In this document: one piece after another, positions 10,527 through 21,913 of the stretch | Position numbering within the stretch: position 1 is the first letter of the stretch | How the letters are laid out: each line of letters starts with the position of its first letter | Source: Buddleja alternifolia | Taxonomy: Eukaryota; Streptophyta; Magnoliopsida; Lamiales; Scrophulariaceae | Direction: 5' to 3' | Assembly (NCBI GenBank): GCA_019426215.1 | Contig: CM033393.1 | Location: 10,946,046 to 11,010,045 of the forward strand | Length of the DNA stretch: 64,000 bases | The notes under the pieces: model-generated | Seen by the model: the letters and a program-made list of their open reading frames with translations, nothing else | Told to the model about the DNA's origin: nothing | Database searches by the model: none | Program-made: the position numbers and the translations under genes

Positions 10527-13500
10527 TTAAGCATTTAAATTGATCATACCTAGTTCACTTCTTAAAGTGAGAAAGAGTTGTTCGTTGAGCGCTTTGGTAA
10601 AGATATCTGCTCATTGTTTTTCTGTACTAATAAAGTGTATAGAGATATCTTTCTTTTGAACATGGTCACACAAGAAATGGTATCTAATGTAAATATGTTT
10701 GGGTCTAGAATGAAAAACAGGGTTTTGAGTCATGGTTAAGGCGCTTTGGTTATCACAATGGATAGGGGTTGGACCTAGGATTATTCCATAGTGTCTAAGT
10801 TGTTGCCTCATCCATAAAATGCATCATCTATAGAGGTAGGTATGGATTGTTGTTTCATACTATGCCACCAAACTACCCTATCGCCTAGAAATTGACATGT
10901 ACCACTTATACTCTTTCGATCAATTTTGTACCCTGCAAAATCTATGTCTGAATAACCAATTATTTCAAAAAGAGAGTCCCCTGGATACCATAAGCCCACA
11001 TGTTGTGTGCCTTTTAGGTATTTAAGAATTCTCTTAGTAGCAATTAAGTGTGACTCTCTAGGCTCAGCCTGAAAGTGTGCACACATGTATATCGAAAACA
11101 AAATATCAAGTCTACTAGCAAAGATAAACAAGTGATCCAATGATACCTCTATAATTAGTGATATCAACCTTCTTCCCACTTTCATCTTTATCTAACTTAA
11201 ACGTTTAGCTCATTGAAATTTTCGAAGATGAAGCATTTTTCATACCAAATTTCTTAATCATATCTCGTGTATACTTAGCTTGGTTTATAAATAAGCCATT
11301 AAGGAGTTGTTTAACTTATAATCCTAAGAAGAACGTTACTTCACCAATCATGATCATTTTAAATTGATCTTGCATCGGTTTTTGAAAATTTCTCACACAG
11401 ACTATTATTAGATCCGAAAATAATATCATCAACATAAATTTGGACTAATAGAATATCTTCGTCATTGGTAATTTTAAATAACGTTGTGTCAACGCTGCCT
11501 TTTGGAAAGCCTTTACCAATAAGGAAAATAGAGAGAGTGTCATACCATACTCGAGGTGCTTGCTTAAGGCCACAGAGTGCCTTATCTAGCTTATAGACCA
11601 TACTCTTGCCATGGCTATTGATGATTCTTGGCGGTTGCTCCACATAAGCTTATTCTTGGAGTTTACCATTGAGGAAAGAACTCTTCACGTCAATTTGATG
11701 CACTATGAACCTGTTGAACACTGCATATGCAAGAAACATGCGAATTACTTCAAGACGAGAGACGGGAGCTTATGTTTCATCAAAATCAATACCCTCTTCT
11801 TGGAAATACCCTTGAGCAACAAGTCTGGCTTTGTTCCTTGTCACAATACCATTGTTATCCATCTTATTTTTGAAAAACCCATCTAGTCCCAATAACTCCT
11901 CGGTGAGTTGGCCTGGGAAATAGCATCCAAACCTTACTTCTTTCAAACTGATTAAGCACTTCTTGCATGGGTTCAATCCAACTAGGATCACTTAGCGCTT
12001 CATACACTTTCTTAGGATTCATTTGAGCTAAGAAACTCGCGAACATGTCCTCATTAAATGTAGCGGCTCTAGTCCTCACAGGAGCTCCAATATCTTTAAT
12101 AATTTGCTTTGGTAGATGTTCACATCGATGTAGTCTATCTGGCTGGAACAGGTTTGAAGGTTGTTGCAGCTCTTGATCTTATGTTGCATTCCTGTTAACC
12201 TCTTGCACTGGCGCTTGAAGTTCACAAGTTCTATTTTGCCCTTGATGATCACTCTCTTCATGATCATCAGCAATTCTTACAATATCATTATTAATAACCT
12301 CATAAGTAACCTTAGAAGGGGACATAAAGATCTCATCATCGTCGTCACTTTCATTATCAATGATTTTCTTGGACGCTTGATGACACAAATCTTCGACTCC
12401 TACATCACTAGCGCTAACCTTACTCGGCTCTTGGTTAGCATTATAAAAAACAACGTGAATGGATTACTCAACCTTATTAGTTCGCCTATTTAGGATGCAA
12501 TTTTTTTTCCATTCTTGGCGTAGCCTAGAAAGATTTCCTCATACGCTTTAGGATCAAACGTTTTAAGATTGTGAGATCCATTATTCTGAGTAAAGCATTT
12601 TGAATCAAAGACGTGAAAATATGAAATATTTGGCTTACGTCCCTATCATAGTTCATATGGTGTTTTACCATGTTGTTAGTTGATCATGCATCGATTCTGA
12701 GTATAACACGCAGTATTGATTGCTTCGGCCCAAAACCTAAAAGCAAGCTTGTATTCTGCTAACATCGTCTTAGCTGCTTCCTTTAGTGTTCTGTTCTAAT
12801 GCTCAGCAACACCGTTGTGTTAAGGAGTTCTAGGAGCTGAATTCTCATGATGTATTCCATTTTCTGTACAAAACTTCTCAACAACCTTGTTAGTAAACTT
12901 AGTAACGTGATCGCTCCTTCTTCTTGCAACTTTAAGATTTTTCAAAGTTTGAAGTTGCCGAATAAGCGTTGTGAGTTTGTCACATGTTTCATCTTTGGAT
13001 GAAAGAAGTTCCACCCAAGTAAATAAAGAAAAATCATCTACTATCACCGAATACTTTTTACCGCTCACATTAATCGTTTGAACAGGTTCAAACAAATCCA
13101 TGTGAAATAGTTCAAGTATCCTAGAGGTAGATAGACAATGCTTTCGCTTAAAAGATGATTTAACTTGTTTGCCCATTTGACAAGCGTCATAAAGGCGATC
13201 CTTATGAAAAGGTCCTTTCGGTAATCCCTTTACAAGATTTAGCGTTAGAAGCTGAGAGATTGTTTTAAAGTTGAGGTGATTCATTCTATTCCATAACCAA
13301 CCCATTATAGATTCATCTTTAGCTACAAAGCATGTTGCGTTGTTATCAATTGTTGAACCCCAATCTACCAAATAAATATTTTTTGTTATTTTACCTTTCA
13401 ATTTAGTAGATCCAGTCTTAGCGTCGTTAATATAGCAATTGTCACTTGAAAATTTAACTTCAAAACCTTTGTCACAGAATTGACTTATGCTCAATAGATT

Positions 13501-15944
13501 ATGCTTAAGACCTTCAACATAATAGACATCACTTATCATGATGTTTCCCCTATGCACAGTACCTATACCTTTGGTTTTACCTTGGATTTGTCACCAAATA
13601 CGACCTGAGGACCATTGGTTGCACGATAGTTGATCAAGAGATCCTTTGAGCCTGTCATGTGCCTTAACGACCCAATATTGATGTACCAAACAAATGTATC
13701 GGCTCTGGATACTAGATACCTGCATTCAAAGGGCAGTTCTAGTTCTTTTTATGTATCCATTGTGACTTTGGTCCTTTCACATTAGTAGCGTTAGTCTGAA
13801 TTAGAACATTAGGAACCCATATTTGCTTAGTCTCCATTGTGGGAGGATTAGCCTTTTTGGGTTTCACCTTGTTTTGTGTGTGCTTCTTAGGTGTATAATA
13901 ATATTCTTGATCATAATAGTAATTATAATCACAATCATAATCATAATCATCATAGTATTTATAATATGACCTTGATTGTTGTGGATATTGATTGTTGGCA
14001 CTGGCTTAGGGTGCACCTTTGGCGCTTGACCTTTAGTTTTTGATTCACACTTGCAAGGTTTCTCCTTAGCCTTTTGAGCGTTTGGATAAACCCTTCTTTG
14101 TGAATCATTCACTTTGGTCTTTCCCTTGCTTGAGTCAATGCTGACTTTCTCATTTGGCCTTGTACCGTTGTCCTCTGGTTCATTAGGTGTTTGACTCTTT
14201 GAACCTTTCTCAACAAAGAATACACCCTTTCCTTTGTTGTTTTCTGTAACATTTTACTTGTTTGGTTGTTTACCAAATTTATCGCCTCCTAAACCGGTCT
14301 TTTCACCAAAGAATCTTGTTACCTCAGTCACATTGTCTAGCTTTCTTGACGCTTTAGACAATGATGAGACGAGTTGTTCTGATTTGGCAAGTCTAGCGAT
14401 CAGCTCCGCTTCTCTATTGACTACCATATAAAGATCATTTTTCAACTGAGTCATTTCAGTCTCAAGTGATTGATTCTTCTCAATGCATCGTTGCTGAACT
14501 TCAACTCTGCCTTAAGCGTCACGTTTTCATCTTTAAGCGCTGGTATCTCATTAGAATGATTTTGATATAGTTTGGCGGCATCTTGACAATCTCTATAATA
14601 TTCTTTTACTTTGTCAAGCAATTCTTCATAAGGGAGAGGATTAGCTAATTCACTATTTACCTTAGATAGTGAGTCTAAAGACTCATCATCATCTCTTGCC
14701 ATGAGACAAATTAGCGCTGAATCATGTACTGGCTCATCATCATCACTACTCTCTTCTGAAGACTCCAAATTTTCAGGTGCAGACGTTGGTTTTGACTCCG
14801 CTAGCAAACCTTGTTGACGAAGTTTTCTCCTGAATTGGTTTCTATCCAATTAATCCTACCTTGTGGGCTTTGATACGTTTGGATAAGGGCAATTTACCTG
14901 GTAGTGCCCTGATTTCCTACAAGTATAACAAAGATTAGTTTACATTTTCTGTTCATCTGTTAACCTTGAGGAGCTATGTGGTTTTGAGACCACTGGCGCA
15001 GAGATATTCCGAGGAGAAGATGCTTGGTACTGAATCGGCACGGAAAGGGGAGGAGTAGAATACTGAGTCACTTGATACTGTTGTTGAGTAGGAGGAGACG
15101 CTTGATAGGAATTCTGTCCTTGATGCTTTGGAGCTTTTCCATTCTTCTCATAGTTAAGAAATTTGTTGATTTAGTAACGTTAACCTCTCTTCCTCACTAA
15201 GATCTGACACCTTTCCCTTATTACCCAATTTACCCCTAGTTGTTGCTATTAGCGCTTCTGATTCTATCACTGGACTAACTGCATCGCTAGTTGAGTTTAG
15301 CTAAAACTTAAAAGCATTGAGTTCTGAAAAAACATCTTCTGGAGTTAAAAGATCCAACATATTTGATTCTCTCATATCTGTCGCTTTCATAAAAAATCTA
15401 TTAGGAAGACTTCTGAAGATCTTAACCACCATTTCCCGATTTTACAAATCCATGCCTAGAGATGTCAACTCTATAACGAGAGTAGTAAATCTTATATCCA
15501 CCTATTCTAGCGTCTCATTAGGCAACATCTTAAAACCATTAAATATTTACTTGGCAATCGAAAGTTTGCTCTCTTTGATTTGAGATGACCTACCACTTAT
15601 TATAGCCAAATCATCCCAAATTTCATTAGTCGTCGAACACGATTTAACCTTGTTAAATACACTATCATTATCACCAATGGTTGTATATAGAGCAATCAAA
15701 CATTATCCAAATTTGCTCTACGGCGCTCATAAGTAGACCATTCATGCTTAGGCGTTTCAACATAACCATCTGGAGTGTCTTCTGTGGCTCCAGGCGCTCT
15801 AGTGATGACCTTCAAGATTTGAATCGGCCTATCTGAAATGATATCACACATTTCATCATCACAAGAACATAAATATGTAAACGTTATGACCTTCCATGAG
15901 TTATAATTTGACTCGGTCAACTGAGGTGTTTCTGCAAATGCCAT
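10527..15944 (-). pseudogene. COP1 gag-pol polyprotein, Ty1/copia (SIRE-like), degraded
   Basis: ATG at 15944 (MAFAETPQLTESNYNSW). Minus-strand order: gag (15944 to about 14250) with SWK...YLCSCDDEMCD; zinc knuckle CYTCRKSGHYQVNC at 14930-14889; an acidic coiled-coil region; a Tyr/Asp-rich tract (about 13970-13900); protease region about 13700; GAG-pre-integrase MNHLNF near 13290; integrase core to about 12800 with PRTP near 12825; RT with [14 protein letters not shown] and YVDDIIFGS at 11436 and down; RNase H from about 11040 with CDNQSAL near 10750; stop at 10527. Many stops and frameshifts break the frame, so it is not translatable as a whole. Length (5.4 kb) equals the COP3 counterpart. 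Confidence 0.9.
14889..14930 (-). other. Gag zinc knuckle of COP1
   Basis: CX2CX4HX4C motif, CYTCRKSGHYQVNC, intact on the minus strand. It binds RNA in retroelement nucleocapsids. The homologous segment is deleted in COP3 (near 40041). Confidence 0.85.
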
Positions 15945-16029
15945 GAAACAAATTTAAAGCAACTAGATTTTTTAAAAGATCGAAACAAGCAATTATGCTT
16001 GGAAACTTAAAAACAAAATTCAACTTTAA

Positions 16030-16043
16030 CCGCTCTAATACCA
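16030..16043 (-). other. COP1 primer-binding site
   Basis: On the minus strand, TGGTATTAGAGCGG two bases after the LTR end. It resembles the complement of the initiator Met tRNA 3' end (TGGTATCAGAGC). COP3 has nearly the same site. Confidence 0.85.
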
Positions 16044-16045
16044 CT

Positions 16046-17591
16046 TGTTGGTCCCAAGTGGCATAGGAAAGGGTCTAGAAGGGGGCGAGGGAGTTGAATA
16101 GACTCTGAAGTTTTCTTCAACTTCAAAAATTTCGTATTCAAAACTTATTGTGGACGCTTAAGAATATAGGCGCTTGGCAGAGCGTCTACTAGAAGACATA
16201 TTTTAATAAAGTTAACTTAGATTCAAGATTTGAATACTATAACCAAATAAGGCTAAGCGTTTAGTTCTTTTATAAGGGTTAGCATAGTGGAATAGTTTTA
16301 AGTCTTCATTTGAAAAGGTTTAGCTTCACAACATTTTGCTTAGTTGTTTTCAACTTTAAACAATTTTATTAATGTGTTTACTTAACCATTTTTGCTTAGA
16401 AATCAACAATAAAGTAAAGAACACAAAGTTTGTAAGGTTTGTTAGGTGGTGTAATCCCAACTACGTCCTTCTTCTCCTTTTTCACTCGGAGGAAATTCAC
16501 TAAATCAATTCTCGAAGAATCACACAGAATCATCTACAAAATAGAAGATGGGATAGATTTGAATGACTTTAGCTACTTGGTCACACAAATTCTGCTCCTA
16601 AACACTTCAATCTGCTTGCTTCTTTGAACCAGAAATAATGCAAGTATTCAACTTCGACTTCACATAGATCGCGAGGTTGAATAAGGGTTTTGTCTAACGG
16701 GTTTGTTTGATTTTTAGAAGTTCAAACAACTTTGAATATCTCAATAGTAGTGTATGATTCTTCTGAAAAAGATGTTTGAGATATTGGTTGATTGTCTCAG
16801 GAATTGATGAAAAGCAAAAGGAATGTTTGATTTGAATATTCGAGCTTTTCTGAAAGTTAAGGATTGAGACTTCAATGCAAAATAGATTCGGCTAGTAAAA
16901 TTGTTGTTGTATATATTGGCTTGTTGCTGAAGTCCTAATTATAGTCTTTCTAGGGTAAAGTGTCTGTTGGACACATTGCTTGGCACATGTCTATCACTTT
17001 CGTGAATGAACGACTTTACGTCTTTTTTCCCTAAAATTCTGCTGCAAAACGTTGGTGCCGCAGACTCTGTAAAATTAACAGTCCAATGAGAAGGCTTCTC
17101 CGTACGTCCTGGAGTACCTATTATATTTAATGCTCTTATCAGCATTTAATGCATTTGAAATAAGTGCCTGTTGAACATTAATGTTCTGAGAATATTTGCA
17201 TTTTACTCCTTCTCGACTTCGAAATAAATTCAGGTGAAATATTGTCTTGATAGAGGCTCATTCAACCTTGAATGATCCTTAGCTGGATCTTCATACATCA
17301 ACGCTTGAAGAAGGTTGACGCTCAGACGTTTGCTAGAGATATTCATCTTCATTCAGACTTCAGAGGCTTATACTTCAAACTTAACTATTGACAAACTCAC
17401 CCAGAGTAGTATCAAATGCTCAGTCTAAAAATACTTAGCCTAACAATCTAGAATAAAAACAAATAAACCTTATACAAATCTACGCTCAAAGCCTATACAT
17501 ATTTTCTAATAAAATCAAACTTACATATTTTGGGGTCTAACAGAAATCTTAATTGTCAACATCAAAATATCTAACAAGAAATTTCCTAACA
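16046..17591 (-). repeat. COP1 5' LTR
   Basis: 1546 bp. On the minus strand it starts TGTTAGGAAATTTCTTGTTA (at 17591) and ends GTGCCACTTGGGACCAACA-like at 16046 next to the PBS. It is homologous along its length to the COP3 LTRs. A TATA-like TATATA lies near 16910 on the minus strand. The conserved end segment (16058-16100) includes the reverse of CCCTTCTAGACCCTTT. Confidence 0.88.
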
Positions 17592-18664
17592 GTTATGCTA
17601 ATTAACAAAACAAGGAAGCAAAACAACATGAGAGAGAATGATGGGGAGAAGAGATTAAGGCACACAGTTCAACCAATTATGCCATTAAATGGAAATTGAG
17701 GTTCTATTGGATTATTAGATTGATTTAGCTAAGGCGAAATTCCCTAATATACGCACTAGCCAATCTCTCGGCATAGCAACTTTACCCTATGTTAACAAAT
17801 TCATTTATATCTCTATATGAAACCCAAAATAACAACGATGCATTTAAGGTTTAGGAATTTCCAACATTAATGGAAGGCCACGTAAAGAAACAGAGCATAT
17901 CTCTAGTTGGTTTAACTCTAGGGTATTTAATGATTTTATCTTCCCTAGGTCATTACCTCTCAGTTTCTAACCTTGGCATTTCATCAAACACTTGGTGATC
18001 AAGTAAATGCAAGCATTCAGGTTAAACATAGAATACATAGCTAAATGCAAAATTAATCCAACAATGACCAAAAAATCAACAATCAAATATCATAATTGGC
18101 CTGCCCATGGCATCAAACAAGTTTAGCACATATTCATGTCAAAAGCAAAAATCCAATTGAAACAATTAAAAAAAGACAGACGTAAAAACTCCACAATTCT
18201 TGTATAGATTTGATTCTCGTTGAATTGTCCGTCTTCTCTCGAATCCAGGGCCTTCAACGAGTGATTTGACCTTCACGTCTTCTTCACAAGTTCTCTCTCC
18301 CTCTTTTTGGGTAAAACTTTCTAGGTAAAGTAAAAGGTTCTCTAAAATGACCTAAAAACGGGTATTTATATGCCTTGGGGCACACCTGAACGCCGCGGTG
18401 TTTGTGGATGAAAGTCACGGCGTTCCCCTCTGCTGCTTCGGCCAGTTTTGATATTGTTTACATAACTTTCTCTACTAATATCGAAACACGTTTATTCAAG
18501 TTGCTATAGAATAATAAAAGATAGATCTACAACTCTCAAGAAGAAATAAATTCCTAAATCAAATGTTAAAGACGAGAAAACTTTCTCGCAAGTTGTTGAA
18601 TGAGAAAATTCCATCTTAAGACATATCTTCCAATGCCATTTTCTCCTTCTTCCCTACATATCTG
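17592..18664 (-). repeat. GYP2 3' LTR fragment 1 (Athila-like)
   Basis: No ORF. On the minus strand it reads like a gypsy LTR: GAACGCCGTGACTTTCATC with a matching GCGGCGTTCAGG block (18390-18425), then AAATACCCG and a promoter-like TATAAATA (near 18366). It is bounded on the left by COP1 and on the right by COP2. ATCTG (18660-18664) is the COP2 TSD. Joined over COP2 to 36808-37132 it gives at least 1.39 kb of LTR, with the rest left of COP1 outside the window. Confidence 0.6.
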
Positions 18665-20311
18665 TGTCAAGTTAATGTTCTCAAATGCCACTAGAGGATT
18701 AGTAAATGATAGGACATTATCAATTGTAATTGGTTATTAAATCAATCAATAAAAAGGCATTTTAGTTGTTTACATTTATATATTGTAATCATCAATAAGT
18801 CCATGAACACAAGAGTTAACTCTCTAAGGCACTAGAGAAGTTTGACACTCGTGTACTAAAACAGTCTGCAAGTCAAAGATTTTCAATTGGGCACTGGAAA
18901 TCATGAAAGCTTGTATTATATGAGTTTTGACGAGAATGGTGCCCGTCAATCACTAGAAAGTAATGAAGAACTCATATCATAGGTGCACTGATGGAGATAA
19001 TGGCACTCATACATGACTCACATCGATTCTGTCACATTGGTTTTAACTCTTTGACAATCAATGACAGAATTGATTATATTGTAATAGGTGTGTCTGAACT
19101 TTAGACTTGAGAAATCGAGTTGAAGATATACTTGTGACGTTAGGTTCGTCATTGGAGTAGTTAGGCCCAATTCACCCGTCGGTGGGGTCAACCTCGAACT
19201 GCAATCTAATGGGCAAGTAGTATTCTTAACTGATATCCAAGAAAGGATTCGTTCTCTAGTAAGTGAACAAGGAATTATCCAATGCATTTATCAATAAGAT
19301 AGATCTGAAAGTCTTTGGCCAAAGCATTCATTGATCTAAGCTTACTATAAATATAGCATAGTGTTAAGTTAGTGAGTTTGACCAAAACCATGACTCTCAC
19401 TTAACCGGGATAAGGAAACGAAAAGTTTTTATTCACACGGTATTTACAAATGGAAAGGTATAAATGATCTCATCATTTTCATCTTATTTAGGTTAAAATA
19501 TGAACCACTTGACTGATTAGGTGGGACCCATATTCAATGAAATCCTTTCATTACCAAATATAGATGAACCTAAAGAGTCACACTTAAAAAGGAAAAAAAA
19601 TTAATTAATGAAAAAGTAGGAATATTTCTTGTGGTAATATTGTAAGTATTGGATACTTAAAATTAAACAAATAGAATTAATTATTTGGAGAAATAAGTTA
19701 ATTTATTTATGACTTAATTAATATAATATTTCTTGGATAAATATAATTAATTAAATGGGTTATCTATTACGTAATTGAATTAATTTATTAGATTAAGTTA
19801 ATTAATTAAATATTAGATTAAACTAAGCACAAAATTAATACACCATGTGGCATACTAAACCTAAGAGGGGCGACGATATAGGGTTTAATGGGCTTAGTTT
19901 AAGTCCAAGGCAATAACTCAAGTGTTATAAATATCACCTTAATTATTAGCCTAGGTCATAAGTTGCATTACACAGCACACAAGAAAAAGATTCGCTCTCC
20001 CTCACTCTACCTAGCCATCGGTCACCATACCAAAAAAGGAGGAAGATTTTTCATCAGGTTTTTCCGGTGAGATGATTTAGAGGCTGAACACTTGGACTGC
20101 TCAGATCAAGATTTATTCAGCTGGAGATTTATTGCGAAGAATTGAAGAATTCAAATTCGTGGAAATAATCAACCACTTCGCTACAACTAGTAATATGATT
20201 TTACCCTATCGTGCGTACGTGTGATTAAACCCCGAGATTGATCCTACGAAGGGAAATCCAAAAAAAAATTAAAATTCTGTTTCTGCTGCGTTTGGTCAAA
20301 TTTCCCCAACA
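18665..20311 (+). repeat. COP2 5' LTR
   Basis: Starts TGTCAAGTTAATG (the second start base group is mutated relative to TGTTAGG of the 3' copy) and ends TTTCCCCAACA. A TATA box TATAAATA is at 19925-19932. AT-rich stretches with TTAATTAATTAA words occupy 19600-19840. Confidence 0.93.
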
Positions 20312-20312
20312 G

Positions 20313-20330
20313 TGGTATTAGAGCCAAATC
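20313..20330 (+). other. COP2 primer-binding site
   Basis: TGGTATTAGAGCCAAATC one base after the LTR. It is complementary in type to initiator Met tRNA. Confidence 0.88.
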
Positions 20331-21913
20331 GCGGGGTTCGGCGTATGTTAATTATGTGTTGAAGAAGCATGTTTTACAATTAATCGATGCATGATTAGAT
20401 ATGTGGATTTCACGTTGTTTGTGTTCTTGATGATTCATTTCGTTCATTAGAATTTGATGTAAATTGGATTTCATGTAAATTATGTGATGGAAAATAAAAA
20501 CCAAACATTTCAGCAGCTTCCCGTTGCCGGAGGGGCTGCGGAAAGCCGGCGATCTACGCGGCTGGCTGTGCACGCACAACCATCTTTCTTGGCAGCCTAC
20601 TGCCGAGAAAGATGGGTCACACAGCGCAGCCCATCATGCAGAAATTTGAGCTCGCGCTGCGAGCCTAATTACCCGGCAACTGGGTTGCCGGGCGATTGGG
20701 CCACATGGCGCGAGCCCACTTGTGTGTTTTTTAACACACGGGTTTGGGTTTAGTCACTTTAATTAAATATATATTATTTAGTTTTGGTTAAAATTAGGTT
20801 TTAATGCAAAATAAATGATATTGATTATTTAATAAGGTTAATTTTATTTTCCAAATAGTCTAATGTTAATTAAATTTAGAATTTGAATTAAATTGGATTT
20901 ATTCCAATGAAAAATTAATTTTTTAAGGGCTTAGAGATTAATTTTTATTAAAATTAGATTTTGATAAAAGATTAATAGTAGTTCATTACAATTGAACTTT
21001 CAATTGGAAGCAAATATATTTAATATCCTCGAGAATATGAATAACAATGATTAAATTTAGAAATTAACATATATGTTTTTCGTGCATTATGTGATGTGAA
21101 TATCATGTTTGACATGTTATGTGATGGGAGACACAATTCATGGACTTAGGCTCATTTTTAATTTGTATTTCTTTTTGATGGGTTGTAAAGGCCATTTTAG
21201 CTTTCTAGGATTGCTAATTATTTATTTTAATCCATGTTTATATGCATGATATGAAATGGGTTAATGTGCAAAGAGAAACCTAGTAAATAATTTAAATCTT
21301 CCCACTTGAAAAACATTAAGTTAGTAAAGGGTGCTAGGTATCCTGTCCTCCACTGAACTTATGAGAAAGTAAAAATGATATTTAATATATAAATCATCCC
21401 TAAGCATTGGGAGAATTATATATTGAAATATATTTTATATTTTTCTTAAGTGCAGGAAATCCGATTGGTCGAAAATAAATTTCACCCCAAATACCAGCAA
21501 AAGGTTGAAAAGTGAAATTCAATTGTTAGGCTAATAGGTTGTTAGTGGGTTGAACTTTGATTATTCATAAATCAATATGATCATTAAAAGGTTGAGATTT
21601 GATGAATAATGGACAAAGGGATTGAATCATCTATTTGATGCGTTGATGTTGGACATCACTTTAATAGATTGATTAGGCCAAATGCCAGCAAAAGGTTGCA
21701 ACCTATTAATCTAGTTAAAATACTCAATCACCACTACGAACCCTTCCAACGATGACTTTCGAATTCCACAGTGGGAATGTGGATTTTCGAAAAATGTAGT
21801 GAGAGCCAAGTTTATTTTAAAAGTCCTTAATTTAAACTTGGAACAACAATTACATTAGAATCTAATTAATGTTTTTGCTTTTATGCAGTTATTTCTTATT
21901 ATCTCTCTCAAAT
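20331..21913 (+). other. COP2 leader, with a GC-rich hairpin array
   Basis: 1.58 kb without a supported gene. Most is AT-rich, but 20515-20750 is GC-rich and carries successive inverted repeats (listed separately). TAAAAGCC-like and CCAGCAAAAGGTTG words repeat at 21490-21510 and 21668-21690. Just before the gag ATG, TTTTTGCTTTTATGCAG (about 21870-21888) is a good splice-acceptor match, so a leader intron is possible but no donor was identified. Any ORF starting in this leader is treated as chance. Confidence 0.6.
20580..20692 (+). other. RNA hairpin array in COP2 leader
   Basis: Three inverted repeats in 113 bp. Hairpin 1: arms 20580-20595 and 20600-20615, 16 bp with one G-U-compatible mismatch, loop CCTA. 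Hairpin 2: GCTCGC/GCGAGC at 20650-20664, loop GCT. Hairpin 3: CCCGGCAAC/GTTGCCGGG at 20672-20692, loop TGG. The position between PBS and gag suits genomic RNA dimerisation or packaging; that role is inferred. COP4 has a comparable array. Confidence 0.7.

Larger units (their letters stand above)
5323..17591 (-). mobile_element. COP1: SIRE-like Ty1/copia retrotransposon, 3' LTR cut off
   Basis: Read on the minus strand: 5' LTR 17591-16046, PBS at 16043-16030, gag-pol 15944-10527, spacer, ORF2 9739-5533, 3' UTR to 5323. The pol order is protease, integrase, RT, RNase H, which is the Ty1/copia order. RT and RNase H wording (YVDDIIFGS, YSDIDFAGYKIDRKS) and a long ORF after pol fit the SIRE/Maximus lineage. 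LTR and proteins are homologous to COP3 but clearly diverged. A right-hand TSD candidate GTTAT is at 17592-17596; the left one should be outside the window. The element sits in the 3' LTR of GYP2. Confidence 0.85.

Noticed and set aside
12161..12493. 110-codon + frame
   Set aside because: Antisense of the COP1 integrase-RT linker region.
20313..20330. tRNA gene signal at TGGTATTAGAGCC
   Set aside because: This is a primer-binding site next to an LTR; no cloverleaf can be drawn around it.
20484..20753. 89-codon frame in the COP2 leader
   Set aside because: It reads through the hairpin array, has no ATG-proximal support and no homology; the absence of stops follows from the GC content.
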